Shown: positions 36,887 to 45,542 of the stretch, one piece after another
Position numbering within the stretch: the stretch's first letter is position 1
Layout of the letters: each line of letters begins with the position of its first letter
Source: Neoaquamicrobium sediminum
GTDB taxonomy: Bacteria > Pseudomonadota > Alphaproteobacteria > Rhizobiales > Rhizobiaceae
Direction of reading: 5' to 3'
Assembly (NCBI RefSeq): GCF_013240295.1
Contig: NZ_JABETK010000003.1
Coordinates: 604,868 to 668,867 of the forward strand
Length of the DNA stretch: 64,000 bases
The notes under the pieces: generated by a model
Told to the model about the DNA's origin: nothing
The model's input: only the letters and a program-made list of their open reading frames with translations
The model's database searches: none
Program-made: the position numbers and the translations under genes

Positions 36887-37234
36887 TCATGCTTTTTTAA
36901 GAATCCGCAGTTCCAGCGCCTGCTCGGCGACGACCTCCTTGAGATCGCGCGCCTCCTTGCGCAGCACCTTCACCTCGTCGCTGGTGGCGGCGCTTGCCGT
37001 GTCGCCGGCAAGCCGCTTCTTGCCGGCTTCCAGGAATTCCTTCGACCAGTTGTAATAAAGGCTCTCGGCGATCCCTTCGCGCCGGCAGAGCGCCGCGATC
37101 GATTCCTCGCCGCGAAGGCCTTCAAGCACAATGCGGATCTTCTCCTCGGCCGAATATTGCTTGCGGGTTGCGCGGCGGATGTCCTTGATGACCTGCTCTG
37201 CAGGCGCTTTCCCTGTCCCGGATTTCTGTCTCAT
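36887..37234 (-). CDS. IS3-family OrfA
   Basis: A 115-residue protein starting MRQKSGTGKAPAEQVIKDIR with HTH (residues 25-75: KQYSAEEKIRIVLEGLRGEE, LYYNWSKEFLEAGKKRLAGD) and a leucine-zipper end (VLRKEARDLKEVVAEQALEL). It binds the element ends. It ends a few codons past the slippery site. Intact. Confidence 0.93.
   Translation of the reverse strand: MRQKSGTGKAPAEQVIKDIRRATRKQYSAEEKIRIVLEGLRGEESIAALCRREGIAESLYYNWSKEFLEAGKKRLAGDTASAATSDEVKVLRKEARDLKEVVAEQALELRILKKA
36892..36898 (-). promoter_or_regulatory. Programmed -1 ribosomal frameshift site of IS3
   Basis: The minus strand reads A-AAA-AAG at the end of orfA; slipping back one base joins orfA to the orfB frame (KKHDRGWGRRRMRYP). This is the standard IS3 slippery heptamer. 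Confidence 0.8.
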
Positions 37235-37283
37235 CTTCGCTCCTTTGAAAGGCTACGATGAACCAGAAATCCTCCGCTATCAG

Positions 37284-37388
37284 TTAAGCCAATTTGGTCC
37301 CATCAGTGCTGACGCCGGACACCACGAGGAAGCCGGCAGGGACAGCTTCCAGCACGCTCTTAAGCTTTTCTTCCCGTTGTGCACTCAT
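37284..37388 (-). pseudogene. N-terminal scrap of an AbiEi-like antitoxin gene
   Basis: A 34-residue frame MSAQREEKLKSVLEAVPAGF, then LVVSGVSTDGTKLA, resembles the first 20 or so residues of AbiEi-type antitoxin domains (KL..LL...P.G....). It ends a few bases beyond the IS3 end, and no continuation is found on the other side of the element. A TATAAT box lies a few bases upstream of the ATG (37391-37396, minus strand). The gene was probably cut by the IS3-linked rearrangement. The identification is weak given the short length. Confidence 0.4.
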
Positions 37389-37539
37389 AGTACACATTAT
37401 AGCACATATTCAAAGAGATTGCCACGGCCACTTTGAAGAAGTCCGATTAGGGGTACTGTGGATACACAGATAGTCAAGTTTTTAAAGTGCACTATGGCGC
37501 GGTCGAGTGGCACGCAGCACAGGGCCCGCGCGAAAAAGG

Positions 37540-38819
37540 CTACGCGTATCCGCCGGTTGATGCGTGGACCAACACCGCGCCGCTTTCGTAATACACAGCG
37601 CGCATGGCTGCCAATCGCTCCCGATGGTTGACGACGGGTGCCACCGGCAGGCCGTTCTCGCATCCGTCCAGCAGTGAAGCGGCTACGCGCGTGCCGAATA
37701 CGGTTCCCGGGCCGATGCCGCGCCCCGAATAACCGAAGCAGGCATAGGCCGAAGGGCCAAGCCTGACGATCTTGGGAATGTGATCGCTGGTCATGGCAAT
37801 GCGCCCGTGCCAGGAATACTCGAAGGTAAGCCCTGCCAATTGCGGGTACACCTGCCGCAGCTTGCGCCGGGCCCAGCCGGCATGGACCGCAGCACCCCGC
37901 CCCCGGCATCGCCGATGCCGCCCAGGATCATCCGCCCCTCCTTGTCGGTCCGGAAAGACGACATCACCAGCGCGGTATCCCAGCAACCTTCCCCGCCGGA
38001 AAGAATCTCAGCACGCAGTGGCTCCGGCATGGGAGCGGTCGCGAACTGGCAATAGTTGACGGCAACGAATTGCGGCCGAACGGCGATGTCGATGCCCTTG
38101 AAGTACGCATTGGTGGCCAGAAGCAACGATCTGGCCCTGACCGTGTGACCATTGGCCATGACCTGCCAGCGGTCGCCGATGCGTTCGACGCGCTTAACCG
38201 CGGTTTGTTCATGCAAGCGGGCACCGGCGCGGAGCGCGGCACATGCAAGGCCGCGCGCATAAGACAGCGGCTGAATGGTCCCGGCGCGCGGATCGAACAG
38301 TGAGCCGTAGAATGCGCGGCTGCCTGTGCGCCGCGCGGTTTCGAGCGCGTCGAAAAGCTGGACAGGCGCTCCCAGTTCCACGCCCTGGCGATGCCGCTCT
38401 TCCAGATTACGCAAGCCCGGCGTCGAATGCGCCAGATGCAGCGTACCGTTCGGTGTGGCTTCGCAGTCTATATTCTCGCGCTCGATCAGCGACCAGACCA
38501 GCTTTGGTGCATCGGCCAGCAGACCGATCAGCTTCAGGCCCGCGTCCTGGCCCATCTGCGCCACCACGTCGCGCGGAGCCAGCCACAGGCCGGCGTTGAC
38601 GAGCCCGACATTGCGGCCCGAGCCACCATGGCCGACCGTCTCCGCCTCGAGCACGATGACCGAAGCGCCGCGCCGCGCCGCTTCAAGAGCTGCCGCGTTC
38701 CCGGTGAACCCACCACCTATGATGACGAGGTCGGCGTCCGCATCCGCCATCAGCGGCGGCGCTTCGACGTGCACCGCGCTGCTGGTACGCCACAGATTGC
38801 CGTCTACTCTGCCCGTCAC
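37540..38819 (-). pseudogene. FAD-dependent amino acid oxidoreductase, one-base frameshift
   Basis: About 426 codons. FAD-binding start: ADLVIIGGGFTGNAAALEAA near residue 30, then GHGGSGRNVGLVNAGLWL, the covalent/loop region of the DadA/PuuB (DAO) family. Late motif GRGIGPGTVFGTRVAASLLD. The break lies at about 37880-37890 in a C run (AGCACCCCGCCC), joining GGIGDAGGGV to AAVHAGWARRKLRQVYPQLA. Such enzymes oxidise secondary amines, for example gamma-glutamylputrescine, sarcosine or fructosyl-amino acids. It is the last gene of the TRAP operon, 12 bases after dctM. The substrate is not fixed by sequence; context suggests a glycated or N-alkyl amino acid. Confidence 0.82.
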
Positions 38820-38831
38820 GATGGTCGCTCT

Positions 38832-40105
38832 TCAAAAGAACAGATTGGGAAGGAAGGTCACCAGCGCCGGAACGTAGGTGAGCAGCAACAACACGCCGAT
38901 TGCAGTGGCGAGGAAGGGCAGGAATGCCCACGTGAAATCTTCCACCGAACAGCGGGTGATGGAGCAGACGGTGAACATCACGGTTCCGACCGGTGGCGTC
39001 AGCGAGCCGATGGCAGTGTTGAACACCAGCACCACGCCCAGATGCACCGGGTCGACGCCCAGGCCTTGTGCCACCTGCACCAGCAGCGGCCCGAGAATGA
39101 CGATGATGGCCAATCCCTCGAACACGGTGCCGAGGAGCAGCAGAGCGATGTTGATGACCAGCAGCACCACGTATTTGTTCTCGGAGATCGAAAGCAACGC
39201 TGTGATGAGCTGTTGGGGGACCTGTTCAAGGCTGAGGATCAGCGAGAACACCGAGGCGGAAGCGATGATGAACAGCACGCCGGCCGTGGTGACGGCCGAT
39301 TCCGAGAACAGCGCCAACGTCTCGCGGAAAGTCAGCCCGCGATAAACCAGCACGCCGACGATAAAGGCGTAGACGGCTGCGACTGCCCCCAATTCCGTCG
39401 GCGTGAACCAGCCGCTGCGCAGGCCGAACAGCAGCATCACCGGCATCGCCAGTGCCCACAAAGCAGCACGCCCATTATTGATTATCTCGCCCGATCGCGC
39501 CCGGTTCTCGCGTGCGGGAGCAAGATTCATACGCGTTGCCGTCCACCGCACGGTCAGCATCAACGTGACGGCAATCACGAAGGCCGGCACGACGCCGCCG
39601 ACGAAGAGGCGGCCGATCGAAGTGTTGGTCAAGAGCCATAGACGATCAGGGCGATGCTCGGCGGCATGATCGGGGCGATGATGGAGGAAGCCGCACTCAC
39701 CACCGATCCGTACGCGTTCGAATAGCCGCGCGCGCGCATCACCGGCACGATCGTGCGCGCATCGATGGCCGCATCGGCATTGGCCGAGCCCGACATTGCG
39801 CCCATGAAGACGGAATTCAGAACGGCAATCTGCGCCAACCCGCCGCGCCAGTGGCCCACCAGGGTCTCGCAGAAGGCGTATAGCCGGTCCGCGATGCCGC
39901 CGCGCGCCATGGCCGCGCCTGCCACAATGAACAGTGGGATTGCCAGCAGGGGAAAGGATTCGAGGCCCGACGACATGCGCTGCGCGACCAGGCTCGTCAT
40001 CATCGGATTGATGACGAAATAGGCCATCGATGCGCCAAGCATCACGAAGCCGACGGGCAGGCCGAGAACGAGCAGAGCAACGAAAACGATGGCGACTATG
40101 GTCAC
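38832..40105 (-). pseudogene. dctM: TRAP transporter large permease DctM, one-base frameshift
   Basis: A 12-helix permease of about 424 codons with GTG start at 40105 (VTIVAIVFVALLVLGLPVGF). DctM features: GLESFPLLAIPLFIVAGAAM, SGSANADAAIDARTIVPVM, IAPIMPPSIALIVYG, and NLGLVT-type late motif IGSLTPPVGTVMFTVC. At about 39637 one base is lost after LIVYG; the next frame resumes LTNTSIGRLFVGGVVPAFVI. It overlaps dctQ (GTGA at 40102-40105). TRAP systems use sodium gradients to import carboxylated solutes. Likely intact in the organism. Confidence 0.85.
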
Positions 40106-40572
40106 GGGCGTTGCTTCCGGAGACGATCGTTGATCTGCACCAGACGGCCAACGATGACGAGGCCCATTCCCGCAGCCAGAATGGCGGCCATGATCCATTT
40201 CGGCCAGCCGAGTGTGAGAAAGGTCGTGAACCGCGCCGTGGATATCTGGGCAAGCGCCGCGCGGATCACCTGCGCCGCGATAAGCAGCACAAGGAGATCG
40301 GCGACAAGCCTCGCATAAGCTGCAGCGCGCTCAGGCAGCCTGTCGACGAAAAGAGAAATTCCGAACAGCTGGCCCTGCATGGCCGCTCCGGACAGGCCGA
40401 GCCACACAGTCGCGGCCAGCAGGATCACAGCCATCTCCTGCGCCCACATGATCGACATGGCGAAGAAGTTGCGCGCAACCACATCGGCCATGACGACCGA
40501 CACCAACGCCGCAAGCAACAGCGCGGGCAAGGTCATGCCCAGAAAATCCAACAGCGCACGCAACGCTTTCAT
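40102..40572 (-). CDS. dctQ: TRAP transporter small permease DctQ
   Basis: A 156-residue protein with four helices, start MKALRALLDFLGMTLPALLL at 40572. The DctQ pattern is MSIMWAQEMAVILLAATVWL with GLSGAAMQGQLFGISLFVDR. The start is chosen by family length; an in-frame ATG far upstream would add a hydrophilic tail. It overlaps dctM by four bases and follows dctP. Confidence 0.88.
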   Translation of the reverse strand: MKALRALLDFLGMTLPALLLAALVSVVMADVVARNFFAMSIMWAQEMAVILLAATVWLGLSGAAMQGQLFGISLFVDRLPERAAAYARLVADLLVLLIAAQVIRAALAQISTARFTTFLTLGWPKWIMAAILAAGMGLVIVGRLVQINDRLRKQRP

Positions 40573-40642
40573 CACTTCAACCGCCTCCTTCGGTCTCAGG
40601 GAAGAACCGGGCAGACCCTCACAATCTGCCCGGCCGATGCCA

Positions 40643-41649
40643 TCAGTTGCCGGCCGCCGCGGCCCGAACCTGATCATAGAGCCCTTCCGGCCAGTCCGGG
40701 AAGCTCGTGTAAAAGCTCGCGGTCGCTTTGCGATAGGCATCGAGATCCGCTTCGTGGAAGGTTACGCCCGACGCCTCGAACTCCTTGCGGATCTCTGTTT
40801 CCAGATTGGCGGAGATCTCGGTCAGGTCCTGGCCACCCTTGCGGAACTCTTCCAGCAGGATGGCGCGGTCGTCCTCGCCGATCTGCTGGAAAGCTGCCTC
40901 GCTCATTACCCAGCCGGTGAACAGGTTGAAGTGACCCGTCAGTGTAATCTCCTTGGCGACTTCCGGCCATCCGGAAGCGCGCAGGCCGGTAAGCGGGCTT
41001 TCTGCCGCGGTGACGACCCTTGCGACAGCGCCGAATAGACTTCGGCCGCCTCGACGGTCGTCGCGACCACGCCCAGAGGCTCGAATGTCTTCAACCAGGT
41101 CTCCACCGGCGGCACGCGCATGCGCACACCTTGCAGGTCCTCAGGCGAAGGATAGCCTGCATTGCCGATCATATGGCGCGGGCCGTCGAACCAGTTTAGT
41201 GCTACCACGCGGATGCCGGCCGTTTCGGCGAGGCTGTCATAGTAGCCCTGCATCAGGTCGGAAAATGCGAGGTTTTCCGCCTCATCAGTGTTGGAAACGA
41301 TGAACGGCCCCTCCACGATCGACAGTTCCGGCACACCGAAACTGGACAGGAACGACGCCGAGGTGAATGTCATGACCGGCAGGCCCTGGCTGGCCTGTTC
41401 GATGGAATCGGTAGTCGTGCCGAGCTGGCCTGACGGAAAGCCCTCGAACTTCACGCGACCCTCGGTGCGTTCGGTCACGCGCTCGGCGGTCGCCATGACA
41501 CCTTTCCAGGATTCGCTCGTGGGTGCATTCACCGTGGCAATGCGGATTGTCAGTTCCTGCGCCAAGGCCGCATCCGACAGACCTGACAGCATCGTTGTTA
41601 CGGTTGCGGCGGCGGCAAGCCGCCGCAGGGATTTAGTGAATTGGTTCAT
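40643..41649 (-). pseudogene. dctP: TRAP solute-binding protein DctP, one-base frameshift
   Basis: About 335 codons starting MNQFTKSLRRLAAAATVTTM with signal peptide to ALAQ; AGGAGGACTCGCT precedes the ATG. DctP marks: ELTIRIATVNAPTSESWKGV, FPSGQLGTTTDSIEQASQG, LNWFDGPRHMIGNAGYPSPE, DLQGVRMRVPPVETW (Arg that clamps a carboxylate). The break near 41020 joins VEAAEVYSALSQG to VVTAAESPLTGLRASGWPEV. Binds the imported acid in the periplasm. The conserved arginine implies a carboxylate ligand, which fits a glycated amino acid or sugar acid. An operator-like motif lies about 85 bases upstream. Confidence 0.85.
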
Positions 41650-41732
41650 AGCGAGTCCTCCTGTTCGGGTTGATCCCATAGTGGCTCCGACTGGTTGTTG
41701 CCGGCACTTCTAGAATGAAAAGGGAGCATGTT

Positions 41733-41750
41733 TGTGAGAACGTTTTCGCA
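41733..41750. promoter_or_regulatory. LacI-type operator-like motif upstream of dctP
   Basis: TGTGAGAACGTTTTCGCA, nearly identical to TGTGAGAACGTTCGCA at 42690-42705. It lies between pfkB and dctP, where a promoter for dctPQM would be. LacI-family operators typically have a central CG in such an imperfect dyad. The pairing of copies is the evidence. Confidence 0.6.
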
Positions 41751-41759
41751 GCCCTTTTC

Positions 41760-42667
41760 TCATACGCCCGCCCCCGCCGGCTCAACCTCTGGGCCGGGTA
41801 CGGGTGTTGTCTTGGCGTATATCTCTTCAATCGTGAGCGCTGACGACAGATCCACCATCATCGGCACTCCGTAGCCGAACGCGCCAGGTGCCAGACATGT
41901 CTGTGCCGCAGCTTCGCCCGCCGACCGCAGAATCGCCTCCGGGGCTTCCTTGCGCAGCAGACCGACGAGCGTGCGGGCAATGAACGTGTCGCCGGCGCCG
42001 AGCGTGTCGACCGGGTGTACAGGAACGGCCGGCGCCTGGTGGACGCCGTCCGGTCCAGCCAGCAGCGCACCGTCGCCACCGCGAGTGATGACCGCCCACC
42101 GAGCGCCGTGGTGCAGCGCGGTGGCTGCAAGCTTTCGCGCTTCCTCGCCGCTTATGCCCCCGCCGGAAAACCCTGCCAGAAAGCAGTGGGGGCTACGGAC
42201 GCGATGCGATCCTCGTCGCGGATCGTGGCGAAATCGTACGATACGCGGGTCAACGACGCAAAATGCGCCAGCCACGCATCGACGTGGCTTGAACGGCCGG
42301 TATGGACGGCATCCGCCGTCTTCATCCAGGCAAGATCAGCGGACGAAGGCGCGATGATCGAGACACCCAGATTGGCCCCGACGAAGACGCGCTCACCGCT
42401 TTGCGTCGCGATCACGCAAAAGGCGGTCTGCCCCGGCAGGAAACGCAGCAACGAGGTTTCCACACCCTCGGCTAGGAACGCGTCGCGGATGGCGCGACCG
42501 GCTGCATCGTCCGCAACGGCGCCGGCATAGGCGGTTTCTGCACCGAAGCGCCGGGCAAACACGGCGTGGTTCACGCAGTTGCCGCCCGGGAACATGCGGT
42601 TCTGGTCGCGATAGCAGTCCACGACATTATCGCCGAAGGCGAGGATTCTTGGGGCAGTCCGTGACAC
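41760..42667 (-). pseudogene. PfkB-family sugar kinase (FrlD-like), one-base frameshift
   Basis: About 302 codons starting MSRTAPRILAFGDNVVDCYR. PfkB signature 1 is MFPGGNCVNHAVFARRFGAE; signature 2 is VDTLGAGDTFIARTLVGLL with the catalytic Asp in GAGD. The break lies near 42190 where TAFWQGFPAGA runs off; the other frame gives CFLAGFSGGGISGEEARKLA. GDNVVDCY and GGNCVN are features of fructoselysine 6-kinase (FrlD) and close relatives, which phosphorylate glycated amino acids. The adjacent divergent frlB-like gene supports that. It is the first gene of the leftward arm, 128 bases from frlB. Confidence 0.8.
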
Positions 42668-42689
42668 TTGGTTCTCATTTCTACGACAA

Positions 42690-42705
42690 TGTGAGAACGT
42701 TCGCA
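42690..42705. promoter_or_regulatory. LacI-type operator-like motif between pfkB and frlB
   Basis: TGTGAGAACGTTCGCA with an AACGTT core; upstream GGTTCTCAT gives a wider inverted repeat with ATGTGAGAAC. Shared with 41733-41750. It can serve both divergent genes. Confidence 0.62.
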
Positions 42706-42795
42706 GAAAATCGCTCGGTTTGTCAACGGCCAGCTTGACACTCGAGCGATGAAATTAATATGTCTTATGTCATCTTATCAGAAAGGTGATCAAAA

Positions 42796-43800
42796 ATGCC
42801 TATTCCCGACCGCTTCCATCCGGCCGTCTCGGCTGCGCTTTCGGCCATAGATGCCGCCGCGCTCCGCCATGTCTTCTTCGTGGCTTGCGGCGGATCGCTG
42901 TCGATCATGCATCCGGCAAAATTTATGCTCGACGAGCACGGGGCATTGCCCTCGGACGTCTACAACGCTGCCGAGTTCGTCGCCCGTGCGCCGAAACGCC
43001 TTGGGCCGGGCACACTGGTCGTGCTGTGCTCGATGACCGGGACGACGAAGGAGACGACGGCTGCCGCGAAGTTCGCGCGGGAGAAGGGAGCGGTTACGAT
43101 CGGCCTCACGGTGGAGCCCGGTTCGCCGCTCGGCACCGCCGTCGACTATCCCGTCAAGTTCGAGGCGCCTTATACGACCGGCGTGTCTATCGACGCCCGC
43201 GACAGCAATTATTCGATCATCTACCAGATCGTCATGGGCCTTGTGGCTGCAACCGGCGGCGAGGACCTGACTGAACCCCTGATCGAGAGCCTGTATAACC
43301 TGCAGGCCGCTATTGACCGCGCGCAGGAGACCTACGCCCCGCTATGGGACCGCTATGCGGAGCACTTCGCAAAGCAGGACGTCGTCTACACCATGGCGTC
43401 GGGCGCGAGCTACGGCGCGGCCTATTCCTTCGCCATCTGCGTTTTGATGGAGATGCAATGGATCAACAGCCAGGCGATCCACTCCAACGAGTTCTTCCAC
43501 GGCCCGTTCGAGGTGCTGGACGAGACGCGCTGCTTTGTCCTCCTGAAGGGGCTCGATTCAACACGCGCGCTCGATGAGCGCGCCGAAACGTTCCTGCACC
43601 GCTTTGGAAAGGCCGAGAACGTGCTCGTGCTGGATGCGGAGAAACTCGACCTTACAGGCATCGACCCGCGCTTTCATGGCAATGTCGTGCCGCTCATCTT
43701 CTTCGACACGCTGTGGCGCTTCATCTATAAGGTGGCCGGTTTCCGCCAGCAGGTCATGCTGGAGGGCCGCCGCTACATGAAGAAGCTCACGGACTACTGA
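42796..43800 (+). CDS. SIS-domain sugar-phosphate deglycase (FrlB-like)
   Basis: A 334-residue SIS-fold protein starting MPIPDRFHPAVSAALSAIDA after AAAGGTGATCAAAA. Two SIS halves: HVFFVACGGSLSIMHPAKFM (phosphate loop GGS) and GTLVVLCSMTGTTKETTAAA in the first, DVVYTMASGASYGAAYSFAI in the second. SNEFFHGPFEVLDE carries the catalytic Glu and His of FrlB/FraB-type deglycases, which split fructoselysine-6-phosphate or fructoseasparagine-6-phosphate into glucose 6-phosphate and the amino acid. Length and motifs fit FrlB better than glucosamine-6-phosphate synthase, as no glutaminase domain is present. Exact conjugate is not determined. Confidence 0.8.
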   Translation: MPIPDRFHPAVSAALSAIDAAALRHVFFVACGGSLSIMHPAKFMLDEHGALPSDVYNAAEFVARAPKRLGPGTLVVLCSMTGTTKETTAAAKFAREKGAVTIGLTVEPGSPLGTAVDYPVKFEAPYTTGVSIDARDSNYSIIYQIVMGLVAATGGEDLTEPLIESLYNLQAAIDRAQETYAPLWDRYAEHFAKQDVVYTMASGASYGAAYSFAICVLMEMQWINSQAIHSNEFFHGPFEVLDETRCFVLLKGLDSTRALDERAETFLHRFGKAENVLVLDAEKLDLTGIDPRFHGNVVPLIFFDTLWRFIYKVAGFRQQVMLEGRRYMKKLTDY

Positions 43801-43807
43801 GGCGATA

Positions 43808-44512
43808 ATGGTGCAAGACGGCCTCCTGCCGCTCTACGAACAGGTCCGGCGAAAGATCCTGTCCGAGATCGAGGCCGGCCGTCTTCCCGAGGGAAGCTTC
43901 CTGCCGCCAGAGCTCGAGCTGTGCGCCACCTACGGCGTCAGTCGCATCACGTTGCGCCGTGCAGTGGGCGAACTGTGCGCGGAAGGCCTGCTCGTGCGCC
44001 AGCAGGGCAGGGGCACTCTGGTCGCGCTCAGCAAGTTGCAACAAACCATTTCGCTGTCGGGCTTCTCCGATGTGATGGAAGGGCAGGGACACAAGGCCGG
44101 CCACCGCATCATCGAGCGGGAGGACGATGCGGACGCGCCGGCCATCGCCGCCCGGCTCGTCGCATCGCGGCTGGTCCGCTTCGTGCGGCTGCTCGAGATG
44201 AACGACAGACCGATGACACTGGAAGCGCTGCACTTCGACGCCGCGCGCTTCGCTCAAGCGCTCGATCCCGTAGCGGCGGGAAAAAGCTTCTTCGCCACCT
44301 TGCGCAGCGTCTACGGCATAGCGCCCGCAGGGGCCGAACGGCTGATCGACGTAGGCTTTGCCCGAAGCTCGGAGGCGGATCTGCTGGGCGTGTCCACGAC
44401 CGAGCCGGTCTACCGGATCGAAAAGCTGGTGCTTGGTGGCGGCGGCTGTCCCCTTGCCCTGTCGCAAACCGTAACCCCGTGCCGTCTCGTCACACTGACG
44501 GTGAAGAACTAA
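43808..44512 (+). CDS. GntR/HutC-family regulator with UTRA domain
   Basis: A 234-residue protein starting MVQDGLLPLYEQVRRKILSE. N-terminal winged helix of GntR type (LPPELELCATYGVSRITLRR, AVGELCAEGLLVRQQGRGT), then a UTRA effector domain (residues 85-230; LVRFVRLLEMNDRPMTLEAL, YRIEKLVLGGGGCPLALSQT). UTRA domains often sense sugar phosphates; FrlR, the regulator of Amadori loci, is of this type. It lies 8 bases after frlB, in one operon. Confidence 0.88.
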   Translation: MVQDGLLPLYEQVRRKILSEIEAGRLPEGSFLPPELELCATYGVSRITLRRAVGELCAEGLLVRQQGRGTLVALSKLQQTISLSGFSDVMEGQGHKAGHRIIEREDDADAPAIAARLVASRLVRFVRLLEMNDRPMTLEALHFDAARFAQALDPVAAGKSFFATLRSVYGIAPAGAERLIDVGFARSSEADLLGVSTTEPVYRIEKLVLGGGGCPLALSQTVTPCRLVTLTVKN

Positions 44513-44542
44513 GCCACGCCGAAGCGCCTGAAGGAAATGCCC

Positions 44543-45478
44543 ATGAAAATCTTCGACGCCGCCGCGGTGCATGCTGCCTTGCCCTGGTCCTATCTGATCA
44601 CGACCCTTTTGCAGGCCCATCGCGGCGCAATGCCCGTCTCCGACGTGATGGTGCAGGACGATCCTGCCGGCAGCGGCAACCAGTTCATCACCCTGCCGGG
44701 CTGGGTGCCGGGCGGCCCCGTAGCGGTCAAGATGGTCGGCGTCTTCCCTCGTAACGAACAGCTGTCGCCGCCCCAACCAAACGTGCAGGGGCTGGTCGCC
44801 ATGTTCGACGGATCGACCGGGGCACCGCTCCTGGTGGCCGATGGGGCTGCGATGACGGCGCGCAAGACAGCCGGCGACTCTGCACTCGGCGCATCACTGC
44901 TTGCCCGCGAGGACGCCGAGGTTCTGCTGATCGTGGGCGCCGGCGCGCTCGCACCGCACTTTGCCGCCGCGCATCTGGCCACCCGACCGTCACTGAAGCG
45001 CGTTCTGGTCTGGAACCGCACCACATCCAAGGCCGACGTGATCGCAGCGGGCCTGCGGGCAGATGGCGTGGATGCGCAGGCGGTGACCGACATCGACGCG
45101 GCAGTTGAACAGGCCGACATCATTACCTGCGTGACCATGTCCGATCGCACGCTGGTCAAGGGCGCGCTCCTGAAGCCCGGCGCACATCTTGACCTCGTCG
45201 GCGCATACATGACGAGCCTGCGCGAGACTGACGAGGTTGCACTGGCGCGTGGCCGCGTCTTCGTCGATACGCGGCGCGGCATGGAAAATACCGGCGATCT
45301 CGGACCCGCGCTCGCCTCCGGCGTTTTGCATACACACGCAATCGCCGGGGACCATTTCGACCTCGCCCAGGGCAAGGTGAAGGGGCGGCGGTCGCCCGAC
45401 GAGATCACCATCTTCAAGAACGTCGGTGGCGCCCATCTCGACGTCTTCACGGCGATCGCCCTGAATGAAGCGGCGTAA
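44543..45478 (+). CDS. Ornithine cyclodeaminase / mu-crystallin family enzyme
   Basis: A 311-residue protein starting MKIFDAAAVHAALPWSYLIT; AAGGAA before a spacer decides the ATG at 44543 over 44537. Family marks: ADGAAMTARKTAGDSALGAS, VGAGALAPHFAAAHLATRPS (NAD(P)-binding Rossmann), RVFVDTRRGMENTGDL. The branch resembles delta1-pyrroline-2-carboxylate / delta1-piperideine-2-carboxylate reductases (LhpI-like) or alanine dehydrogenases rather than true ornithine cyclodeaminase. In this operon it could convert an imine or keto-acid product of the amino acid released by the deglycase. Substrate is inferred only. Confidence 0.82.
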   Translation: MKIFDAAAVHAALPWSYLITTLLQAHRGAMPVSDVMVQDDPAGSGNQFITLPGWVPGGPVAVKMVGVFPRNEQLSPPQPNVQGLVAMFDGSTGAPLLVADGAAMTARKTAGDSALGASLLAREDAEVLLIVGAGALAPHFAAAHLATRPSLKRVLVWNRTTSKADVIAAGLRADGVDAQAVTDIDAAVEQADIITCVTMSDRTLVKGALLKPGAHLDLVGAYMTSLRETDEVALARGRVFVDTRRGMENTGDLGPALASGVLHTHAIAGDHFDLAQGKVKGRRSPDEITIFKNVGGAHLDVFTAIALNEAA

Positions 45479-45542
45479 CGCGAACAAAGGCACCGCCCAG
45501 CAGCGAATCCTGCCATCAAGCGACAATAGGGAGCGATAGACG

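Larger units (their letters stand above)
35829..37302 (-). mobile_element. IS3-family insertion sequence, about 1474 bp
   Basis: The ends read TGGGACAACTAG at 35829 and, inward from 37302, TGGGACCAAATT; further in, both share a CGGAGG-then-TGGTxCATC core. Two overlapping genes orfA and orfB with an A6G slippery site are typical of IS3. The flanks do not show a direct repeat (GATTT left, TCAGT right), so the present neighbours may have been joined by recombination rather than simple insertion. The left end is assigned by this repeat comparison and could shift by a few bases. Confidence 0.8.

Noticed and set aside
36864..36887. orfA/orfB break of the IS3 element as a pseudogene
   Set aside because: The break is the normal programmed -1 frameshift at A6G, not damage.
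38391..39641. 416-codon plus-strand frame across dctM
   Set aside because: Gln/His/Asp-rich shadow of the TRAP and FAD oxidase genes, no recognisable domain.
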